This document shows, piece after piece, positions 1 to 7,346 of a stretch of DNA of 24,678 nucleotides; position 1 is the stretch's first letter, and each line of letters begins with the position of its first letter. The notes under the pieces are model-generated. The model was not told where the DNA came from. It did not search any database and saw only the letters and a list, made by a program, of their open reading frames with translations. This stretch comes from Oscillospiraceae bacterium (lineage in GTDB: Bacteria > Bacillota > Clostridia > Oscillospirales > Acutalibacteraceae): positions 1 through 24,678 of the forward strand of contig JAFLUK010000008.1 of NCBI GenBank assembly GCA_022508865.1. Reading direction: 5' to 3'. The translations under genes were made by a program, and so were the position numbers.

Positions 1-2873
1 TAAACAAGGTTTTTAGGTACATTTTCTGTACCATCTGTACCCATAGTGTACACAAGGCTTGTACCTACCTGCTGACACTTTCCGAGGGCTCTTGCTGTTG
101 GCAGATTTGACACTGTTTTCCACTTGGATGAGGAATACTTCCTTACTTCGGTGGAAAGGGAACCCTTTTCCATATCATATCCGCCAATAAGGTAAAGACT
201 GTTGTTGTACACTGCAATAGAAGGTTTCTTGATGTTATCAAAGTCATATTTGATAAAGCTGCACTTTTGATTTTTTATGTTCATCTTTACAATTACAGAT
301 TCTGACGCATATTCATCACCACCATACATGGAACACAGGGAAAGATCAACAATGTAGTACAAATATCCGCCGTAATAGGTAAGTGAATAGCCAGAATAAC
401 TGTGTTTTGATTGGTTAATTGATTCTTTGAAATACTCGTCCAAATCACAGTCCATTAATTCTGGAATTGCCAAATAGTATTCCTCTCCGGATTTGTTGAT
501 AACAGGATAGTAGGACAATTCTCCGGTTTTTGCTGACAGTGAATAAATATTCTTACCGTCTGTGGCCAGCTCATCACCATTAAGTCCGGTTAATTCTATA
601 TAACCCCTTGTGTACTTTGTTCCTGAAGTAATATATGATGTCATAACACTGTAACCTTCAGGTGTTTCCACCTTTGCTGTGGAGTTACCACGGATTGTAT
701 CTTTAAGAACTATTTTCCTATCTGTAATTGATTCAGGTATTACAGTTTTTCCGTCAACAGACACTGTTGCACCCGAAAGATTAATGCCTGTTACAGTAGG
801 TTTGTTGTTCTCAGTTTTGTACTCTTCTATAACAGGAACTTTTTCGTCTATCTTACTAAGGTCAAGACTTCCACCTGAAATACATTTATCCTCAAGGGAT
901 TTGGTTTGCATGATACTGCACTTGATTCTCTCTACAATTTCCTGAGCTTTAAGGTCACTTCTCTTTTCTTTTAATAGAGCCACTGCACCTGTAACAGCAG
1001 GGGCCGCCATTGAAGTACCTGTATAGTAGTCATACTTACCAAAGTATTCTTCCTCATTCTTTGTACCGTTAGAAATACCAATATTGTCAAAAAACAGTGT
1101 GTAATCACCTTCTAATCCACAGGATATTGCAACAACCAGCTTTCTGTTGCCTGATGGGTTTTCCGGCATTTGTTCATAAATATGTGACCAACTGTCTGAT
1201 GAATAATAAAGAAAATCACCGGCAAATGCCTGATTAAGAGTTGTTAAACTAACAGGTGTATCCCCGTCTAAATCAAAAACAGCATATTGCGGAATTAATA
1301 AAAAGAAATTGTCGCCATCATCATCAGGCACTTTTGCGCTCCTTGTCATCATACTTAAGTAAGGATTCTGTTCTCCTTTTTTTGCGGTGTAGGGGATTGA
1401 GAATGTGTATATATCTCCTTCTTTTGCATTCTTTATTTCCCATTTTATACTGCTGTCGTTACCAAGGCTGTCAGAGAAATAGTCATTTTTAACCTCTGTA
1501 ACAGTTGATGAACCCTTGCCCATATCAAATTCAGTTTTTATACCAAATTCCTTTGACTTGTACATCTGTGTTCTTTCCTGTACATCGCTATAGTTATTTG
1601 GAATAAAACAATTGTAATTTACAGTGGACAGTATATTTGAACCGGGAGCAGTTAAATCAACTGTCTTTTTACCATAATTTGAATAATCTGCAAGGTTACC
1701 CTTTTCGTCTGTTGCCCCAACTGAAATAATGTAGTTGCTGTCAAAGCATGCAGGGAAAGTTTTTTCCATACCATATTGAGATAGATGTACGTCTTTTCCG
1801 TTACTAAAATAATCATCCCAATCGTCCCAATAATTAAGGTACTCTGAATATGGGGTAATCGTATCCATATCTACGCTGTCATTACCTGCTGCACAAACAG
1901 ATATGGCACCCTTCTCGCCCACTGTATTAATGATTTCTTCAAGAATTTCATCATACATATCTGTGCCCCAGGAGTCATTGATTGCCACAACATTTACACC
2001 CAGCTTCATTGCTCTGTAGATGTAGTTATATGCTGCTACAGCATCCTGTGTAGTGCCTTGACCTTCGGAATCCAGATATTTGACAGCCATAATTTTGCTA
2101 TCCCTGCTAATACCGGCAATACCCTCTTTGTTATCCTGCTGTGCTGCAATAATACCTGCACAGTGAGTACCGTGACCGTTGTTGTCCATAGGCTCTAAAT
2201 CCTTGTTTTCTCCTGTGAAATCAAAGCCATAAGTACCCTTTAGCTTCTTTGGATATGGATTAATCCACATTTTGTCCTTTAAATCAGGGTGAGTATAGTC
2301 AACACCCGTATCTACAACTGCAATAACAGGGGCATCTTTGGCGGTTGCTTTCTCATTCCATAGCTTTTGAGGTTTAATATCATTACCCTTTTTGCCGCCA
2401 TTTTGACCCTTGTTTTCCAGTGTCCATTGATAGTCACTGTAGGTATCGTCAGTAAGAGCTGAAGCCTTGTAAATAAAATTAGGACCTGCCTTTAACACTC
2501 CTTCTTTACCTTGCAAATCCTTTAGAATTTCCTTGGTGGAAAGCTTTTTTGAAGAAACTGTTGCTACAGAAAATCCGTTTCTCTTATCGCTGAAGTTTTC
2601 AACATCGTCAACAACAATACTGCCGCTGACATCAAGAGCTGTACTTAAACTACAGCCAGAGGAAACAAGACCCTCTTCCTCAAGCAGTACCACAGCTTCA
2701 CCCTCAATATAGCTTTTTGGCTTTTCCTGCTGTGTTTTATCTGTTTCTTTTTTTGCTCCAAGAACAAATGGAGCTTCGTTTGTTTCTGCCTGTGCAAAAT
2801 CCCCCACTGCAAAAACAGAAAACAGCATTGTCAGTGTGAGTATTATTGCAAAAACACCTTTAGAATTTTTCAT
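1..2873 (-). CDS. Secreted subtilisin-like serine protease (S8), 3' end outside window
   Basis: Open frame of 957 codons with no stop before the left edge, so the C-terminus is missing. The start is ATG at 2873 after AGGAGG. Residues 1-29 form a signal peptide (positive N-terminus, hydrophobic core, FAQA end), so the enzyme is exported. Residues ~54-140 look like an inhibitor-I9-type propeptide. The subtilisin triad is complete: D188 in VDTGVDYTHPD, H234 in NGHGTHCAG and S621 in GTSMAAP, with oxyanion N331 in AAGND. N331 and S621 lie 290 residues apart (about 66 in subtilisin) because some 190 residues sit between TAPG (409-411) and GTSMA. The inserted part ends in a jelly-roll-like LFFDNIGIS. 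After ~residue 690 the chain looks like a beta-propeller, with a Kelch-like unit (LYLIGGYD, then W and R) at ~890-935. Likely role: extracellular protein degradation. Family certain, substrate unknown. Confidence 0.9.
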   Translation of the reverse strand, partial: MKNSKGVFAIILTLTMLFSVFAVGDFAQAETNEAPFVLGAKKETDKTQQEKPKSYIEGEAVVLLEEEGLVSSGCSLSTALDVSGSIVVDDVENFSDKRNGFSVATVSSKKLSTKEILKDLQGKEGVLKAGPNFIYKASALTDDTYSDYQWTLENKGQNGGKKGNDIKPQKLWNEKATAKDAPVIAVVDTGVDYTHPDLKDKMWINPYPKKLKGTYGFDFTGENKDLEPMDNNGHGTHCAGIIAAQQDNKEGIAGISRDSKIMAVKYLDSEGQGTTQDAVAAYNYIYRAMKLGVNVVAINDSWGTDMYDEILEEIINTVGEKGAISVCAAGNDSVDMDTITPYSEYLNYWDDWDDYFSNGKDVHLSQYGMEKTFPACFDSNYIISVGATDEKGNLADYSNYGKKTVDLTAPGSNILSTVNYNCFIPNNYSDVQERTQMYKSKEFGIKTEFDMGKGSSTVTEVKNDYFSDSLGNDSSIKWEIKNAKEGDIYTFSIPYTAKKGEQNPYLSMMTRSAKVPDDDGDNFFLLIPQYAVFDLDGDTPVSLTTLNQAFAGDFLYYSSDSWSHIYEQMPENPSGNRKLVVAISCGLEGDYTLFFDNIGISNGTKNEEEYFGKYDYYTGTSMAAPAVTGAVALLKEKRSDLKAQEIVERIKCSIMQTKSLEDKCISGGSLDLSKIDEKVPVIEEYKTENNKPTVTGINLSGATVSVDGKTVIPESITDRKIVLKDTIRGNSTAKVETPEGYSVMTSYITSGTKYTRGYIELTGLNGDELATDGKNIYSLSAKTGELSYYPVINKSGEEYYLAIPELMDCDLDEYFKESINQSKHSYSGYSLTYYGGYLYYIVDLSLCSMYGGDEYASESVIVKMNIKNQKCSFIKYDFDNIKKPSIAVYNNSLYLIGGYDMEKGSLSTEVRKYSSSKWKTVSNLPTARALGKCQQVGTSLVYTMGTDGTENVPKNLV

Positions 2874-2899
2874 ATTTACCTCCTGTACAATTTTTTACA

Positions 2900-2928
2900 A
2901 TTATACAACAATCTCTTTAAAATGTAAA
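2900..2928 (-). promoter_or_regulatory. Sigma-A-type promoter of the S8 protease gene
   Basis: On the minus strand TTTACA (2928-2923) and a perfect TATAAT (2905-2900) are separated by 17 bases. Transcription would start near 2893, leaving a leader of about 20 bases with the AGGAGG site. Confidence 0.7.
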
Positions 2929-2971
2929 CAGTTAAATATTAATTATATAAATAAACTTAACAACTGTGTAC

Positions 2972-3015
2972 ATTTTTAAAAAGACAGCTTCCCCGCAATT
3001 TAGAGAAAGCTGTCT
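2972..3015 (-). terminator. Intrinsic terminator of the flavodiiron gene
   Basis: A 9-base-pair perfect stem (AAGCTGTCT/AGACAGCTT arms at 3007-3015 and 2982-2990) is followed on the minus strand by TTTTTAAAAA. It lies about 25 bases past the flavodiiron stop and ahead of the protease promoter, so the two genes are separate transcription units. Confidence 0.85.
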
Positions 3016-3039
3016 GAATTTGATACATATTATGCTTTA

Positions 3040-4863
3040 TTATGCTTTTTGGAAATCTGCCTTGCTGTGCTTGCAGAGGGGACACATAAAGTCATCAGGA
3101 AGTTCCTCAAAAGGAGTTCCTGCAGGAATACCCTGTTCAGGCATTCCCTTTGCCTCATCATATGTCCAGCCGCAAATTTTGCAAACCCAAACATTGCTTC
3201 CCTTTGCCGCAGCAGCCGGTTTTGGCTTTACATTCTTGTGATAATAATCGTAGTCGAGGGTTGCCTTGTCGCTGAGCTTAACACCGTCTGTTACATCTGC
3301 AATGAACATAATGTGTGTACCCAAATCCACTTCCTGAACTACCTTACCTGAAAGATATGCATTTGTATACTTTGGAATATATCTGATACCGTTTGCGGAA
3401 CGCAGAGCATCTCCTGTGCAATTAGCAAACTTATCAACAGTTTTTCCGCTTTGGAAACCAAAATTCTCAAACACCTTAAATGGTGTTTCCTGTGTGAGAA
3501 CAGACACATTGAAGATACCTGTCTGTTTTATCATATCGCAGGTATAGTTCTGCTTATTAACTGTAATTTCTATTCTGTTGGGATTTGAAGTTACCTGCTG
3601 AACAGTATTTATGATACAACCGTTGTCCTTTGCACCAACCTTTGCTGTAAGAACATAAAGGCCGTAATTCACACTGAACATTGACTCTTCTTCAAAAACG
3701 TGCTGTGTCAAAAGCTCATCAACAAGGTGGCTCATTGTGTTTTCTGTTTCCTCTGTCATTGCTGAACGGATAGAAACAAGTGTCGGACAGATTTCTATAT
3801 TTTTCATACTTGTAAGGTACTCTGTCATTACTCTACCTGCACTTGGTGCCCATGAGCCGTTTTCGATAATACCAACCTTTCTGTTCTGATAAGCCTTTGT
3901 CTTAAGGTGATGGAGGAAATCCTGCATTGGCGGGAATACATCTGCGTCATATGATGGAGCTGCCACTACCATCATATCATAGCGGAATGCATCTTCCACA
4001 GCCTCTGCAATGTCACATCTTGCAAGGTCGGTTAAAACTATCTTTCTGTCTGTCTTCTCCTTTAACATTTCTGCAAACTTTAGGATAGCTGTCCTTGTGT
4101 TACCATGGATTGAGCAATAAGCTATGAAAATGCCTTCTGATTCAGGCTTGTATGATGACCATGTATCATAAAGACCGATATAGTAGCCCAGATTTTCCTT
4201 AAGTATAGGACCGTGGGTCGGACAAATTGTCTGAATGTCCAGCCTTGCAGCTTTTTTAAGCAGCGCCTGTACCTGTGCGCCGTACTTACCTACAATATTA
4301 AAGTAGTATCTTCTTGCTTCACAAGCCCAATCCTCATCAGTGTCAAGAGCACCAAACTTACCGAATCCGTCTGCCGAGAACAGGATTTTGTCAAAGCTAT
4401 CATAGGATACCATAACCTCTGGCCAGTGTACCATTGGTGCCATAACAAAGGTTAATTCATGCTTGCCGAGATTAAGTGTATTTCCCTCTGCAACAATAAT
4501 AGCATTGTCAGGCATATCAATGCCTGTGAACTGCTTTAAAATTTGGAATGTTTTTTTGTTGCCAACAAGACTGATATTCGGATACTTGTCCATACATGCC
4601 TTAACTGAACCTGCGTGGTCAGGCTCCATATGATGAATAATAAGATAGGTTGGAGTTTTGCCCTCAAGTGCTTCCTCCAGATTTGCAAGCCATTCATCTG
4701 TTTTTCTTTTGTCCACTGTGTCTATAACTGCAATTTCCTCATCAAGGACTACATATGAGTTGTATGCAATTCCGTTTGGAATGATATATTGGCTTTCAAA
4801 CAAATCGAGAGTTTTGTCGTCACAGCCAATATACTTTACTGTATCTGAAACATATGGTTTCAT
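3040..4863 (-). CDS. Four-domain flavodiiron protein: beta-lactamase-like diiron, flavodoxin, flavin reductase and rubredoxin
   Basis: 607 residues, cytoplasmic. Residues 1-245 are the metallo-beta-lactamase-like diiron domain with every ligand position filled: H78-x-E80-x-D82-H83, H146, D165 and H217. Residues ~246-390 are flavodoxin-like, with the FMN phosphate loop SIHGNT at 251-256. Residues ~400-545 resemble the flavin reductase domain that binds FMN. Residues 555-607 are a rubredoxin with C561/C564 and C594/C597. FprA-type proteins reduce O2 or NO in anaerobes using electrons from rubredoxin. In Moorella the flavin reductase-rubredoxin part is a separate protein (Hrb) that takes electrons from NADH to FprA; here both are on one chain. 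The start is ATG at 4863 after AGGAGG. It stands alone, divergent from the ABC operon. Whether it prefers O2 or NO cannot be read from the sequence. Confidence 0.93.
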   Translation of the reverse strand: MKPYVSDTVKYIGCDDKTLDLFESQYIIPNGIAYNSYVVLDEEIAVIDTVDKRKTDEWLANLEEALEGKTPTYLIIHHMEPDHAGSVKACMDKYPNISLVGNKKTFQILKQFTGIDMPDNAIIVAEGNTLNLGKHELTFVMAPMVHWPEVMVSYDSFDKILFSADGFGKFGALDTDEDWACEARRYYFNIVGKYGAQVQALLKKAARLDIQTICPTHGPILKENLGYYIGLYDTWSSYKPESEGIFIAYCSIHGNTRTAILKFAEMLKEKTDRKIVLTDLARCDIAEAVEDAFRYDMMVVAAPSYDADVFPPMQDFLHHLKTKAYQNRKVGIIENGSWAPSAGRVMTEYLTSMKNIEICPTLVSIRSAMTEETENTMSHLVDELLTQHVFEEESMFSVNYGLYVLTAKVGAKDNGCIINTVQQVTSNPNRIEITVNKQNYTCDMIKQTGIFNVSVLTQETPFKVFENFGFQSGKTVDKFANCTGDALRSANGIRYIPKYTNAYLSGKVVQEVDLGTHIMFIADVTDGVKLSDKATLDYDYYHKNVKPKPAAAAKGSNVWVCKICGWTYDEAKGMPEQGIPAGTPFEELPDDFMCPLCKHSKADFQKA

Positions 4864-4909
4864 AAATTCTCCTCCTGTTTTTTAATTATTTCTGCATTGT
4901 TATAAGTTT

Positions 4910-4946
4910 AACATAACAAGATACTTTATTTATTCTAAAATAGAAT
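4910..4946 (-). promoter_or_regulatory. Candidate promoter and palindromic operator of the flavodiiron gene
   Basis: ATTCTAAAATAGAAT at 4932-4946 is a 6-3-6 inverted repeat, or a 7-1-7 repeat with one mismatched pair, which is the layout of Fur/PerR-family boxes. It overlaps a weak -35 (TTAGAA, 4938-4933) spaced 17 bases from TATGTT (4915-4910). Repression by a peroxide or metal sensor would suit the gene, but the sequence differs from the classical PerR box, so this is only a suggestion. Confidence 0.35.
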
Positions 4947-4994
4947 GATTTTTGTTTTATTTAACTTTCTTATACATAAACTTTTAAATGTAAC

Positions 4995-5023
4995 TTGATA
5001 GATTTTTAAATTAGTGATAGAAT
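4995..5023 (+). promoter_or_regulatory. Promoter of the ABC exporter operon
   Basis: TTGATA (4995-5000), 17-base spacer ending in TGA, then TAGAAT (5018-5023), so the -10 is of the extended type. Expected transcription start near 5030, about 40 bases before the TTG start codon. Confidence 0.6.
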
Positions 5024-5069
5024 TTATAGATAACATAAAATTACGTATAGAAATTAAGAGGTGACTTAT

Positions 5070-7346
5070 TTGAGAAAAGTTCTTAAACATTTCAAACCAT
5101 CCGTACTGCCTATACTGTTTGTAATTTTTTTGCTGGCAGTACAGGCATACAGCGACTTGGCACTCCCCTCCTATATGAGTAATATTGTCAATGTAGGAAT
5201 TCAGCAAGCCGGTATTGACAGCGTTACTCCGCAAAAGGCACCTAAAGAGGAAATGGACAAAATTTTTCTCCTTATGGATAAGGAGGACGCAGACTTTGTA
5301 AGCTCCTGCTATAAAGAGGATAAGTATAAAGACATAGATATTCTTGTGCTAAAAGATAATATCTCTGAAAAAAACACCCAAAAACTTGCAAAAATTCTTC
5401 AAACTCCTATGCTTATCACCAATATGATTACCCAGTCGGATAATGGAAAGTTCAACTCACAGTCAAGCACAGGAAGCGTTGACAAGGATAAGTTTGAAAA
5501 GATGATGCAGGATGCCCAAAAGGCTATGACACCTGAAAATCAAAAAAAGCTTATGGAGATGGTACAGTCCGGCAAAAAGCTTGATATATTCTCTGTTCTC
5601 CCTCTCCTTGATGACAACACAAGGCAAAAACTTACAGAGGGTATCAAAGAACAAATTAAAGGAATTGAAAGTCTTGGCGATGACAGCATTAAGCAGATTG
5701 TTATTCCCTACACAGAGAGCATTATAAAAAGTGCAGGGGTAGACACAGACAGCTTAAGGCTTGACTATCTTATTAAGTCAGGTCTTACCATGCTTATTTA
5801 TGTTGTACTTATCTTTATTTGTATGACTCTTATAGGATTGCTTTCTTCTGTTATCAGTGCAAGATTTGCAATGGATTTAAGAAGCCACGCATATAATCAG
5901 ATTATTAACTTCTCGTCAAATGAGTCAAATATATTCAGCAATGCTTCTCTGATTACCAGATGTACAAATGACGTACAACAAATTCAGATTGTTATTATTC
6001 TTATGTTGAGAATGATTTTATATGCACCGATTATCGGTGTCGGCGCACTATTCAAGGTTATGAGTATGGGAAGCACAATGACTTGGGTTATAGGTCTTTC
6101 TGTAGGTGTTATCATGACGCTTGTGGTAGGTCTTATGGTTGTTGCCATGCCAAAGTTCACTGTACTGCAAAAGCTTATTGACAGACTTAATCTGGTTTCA
6201 AGAGAAATTCTTACAGGTCTGCCTGTTATCAGAGCCTTCAGCAGAGAAAAATATGAGGAAAAACGCTTTGAAAAGGCAAATACCGATTTGACCGGAACCA
6301 ATCTTTTTGTAAACCGTGTTATGGCTGTTATGATGCCTGCTATGATGCTTGTTATGAACGGCTCCTGTGTACTGATTGTATGGGTAGGCTCCAAAGAAAT
6401 TGACAGCGGCAACATTCAGGTTGGAGATATTATGGCATTCATTCAGTATACAATGCAGATTATTATTTCCTTTCTGATGATTTGTATGGCAAGTATTATG
6501 CTTCCAAGAGCAATTGTATCTGCAAAAAGACTTGGTGAAATTTACAGCACTGAAATTTCCATCAAAAACCCTGAAAAACCCAAGGAGTTTGACGACACTA
6601 AAAAGGGCTACCTTACCTTTGATGACGTTACCTTTACCTATCCCGGGGCTGACGAGCCTGTTCTCCGAAACATTTCTTTCACTGCAAAAACGGGTAAAAC
6701 TACAGCAATTATCGGCTCAACAGGCAGTGGCAAAAGTACGCTTATTAATCTGATACCAAGGTTTTATGATGTAACAAAGGGTGCTGTTACTGTTGACGGC
6801 TGTAATGTAAAAGATGTTACCCTCGAAAATTTAAGAGGTAAAATCGGTTACGTTCCCCAAAAGGGTATGCTGTTTTCAGGCACAATTAAAAGCAATATTG
6901 CCTTTGCAGACGAAAATCTGTCTATGGATAAAATTAAAAGAGCGGCAGAAATTGCCCATGCAACGGAATTTATAGAACAAAAGCCAATGGGATATGATAC
7001 AAATATAAGCCAGGGCGGTACTAATGTATCGGGCGGTCAAAGACAGAGACTTTCCATTGCAAGAGCCATTGCCACAGAGCCTGAAATTCTTATTTTTGAC
7101 GACAGCTTCTCTGCACTTGACTTTAAGACAGATTTTGCTGTGAGAAAAGCTTTGCAGGAAAACATAAAAGACAGCACTGTAATTATTGTTGCACAGAGAA
7201 TCAGTACTGTACTCAATGCTGACCAGATACTTGTTCTTGACAATGGTGAGGTTGTCGGCAAGGGTACACACAAAGAGTTGCTGGAAAACTGCCCGGTTTA
7301 TCGTGATATTGCAGAAAGTCAGCTTTCAAAGGAGGAGTTACAGTAA
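5070..7346 (+). CDS. ABC exporter half-transporter with degenerate ATPase site and large outer loop domain
   Basis: 758 residues: membrane domain followed by an ATPase. The start is taken as TTG 5070, seven bases past AGAGGTG; an in-frame GTG at 5061 lies inside that ribosome binding site. After the first helix (~13-30) come about 180 hydrophilic, helix-rich residues (~50-235) that should lie outside the cell, then helix 2 (~238-262) and the rest of a six-helix core. ATPase motifs: Walker A GSTGSGKST at 549, signature SGGQRQ at 654, Walker B D677. The catalytic Glu is Asp (D678) and the switch His is Gln (Q709), as in the inactive-site subunit of heterodimers such as TM287 or BmrC. It overlaps the next gene by one base, and the two should form one exporter. 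Drug or peptide export is likely; the substrate is not identifiable. No regulator gene is adjacent. Confidence 0.92.
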   Translation: MRKVLKHFKPSVLPILFVIFLLAVQAYSDLALPSYMSNIVNVGIQQAGIDSVTPQKAPKEEMDKIFLLMDKEDADFVSSCYKEDKYKDIDILVLKDNISEKNTQKLAKILQTPMLITNMITQSDNGKFNSQSSTGSVDKDKFEKMMQDAQKAMTPENQKKLMEMVQSGKKLDIFSVLPLLDDNTRQKLTEGIKEQIKGIESLGDDSIKQIVIPYTESIIKSAGVDTDSLRLDYLIKSGLTMLIYVVLIFICMTLIGLLSSVISARFAMDLRSHAYNQIINFSSNESNIFSNASLITRCTNDVQQIQIVIILMLRMILYAPIIGVGALFKVMSMGSTMTWVIGLSVGVIMTLVVGLMVVAMPKFTVLQKLIDRLNLVSREILTGLPVIRAFSREKYEEKRFEKANTDLTGTNLFVNRVMAVMMPAMMLVMNGSCVLIVWVGSKEIDSGNIQVGDIMAFIQYTMQIIISFLMICMASIMLPRAIVSAKRLGEIYSTEISIKNPEKPKEFDDTKKGYLTFDDVTFTYPGADEPVLRNISFTAKTGKTTAIIGSTGSGKSTLINLIPRFYDVTKGAVTVDGCNVKDVTLENLRGKIGYVPQKGMLFSGTIKSNIAFADENLSMDKIKRAAEIAHATEFIEQKPMGYDTNISQGGTNVSGGQRQRLSIARAIATEPEILIFDDSFSALDFKTDFAVRKALQENIKDSTVIIVAQRISTVLNADQILVLDNGEVVGKGTHKELLENCPVYRDIAESQLSKEELQ

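Noticed and set aside
5061..5069. GTG at 5061 as the start of the first ABC gene
   Set aside because: It is part of the AGAGGTG ribosome binding site that serves TTG 5070.
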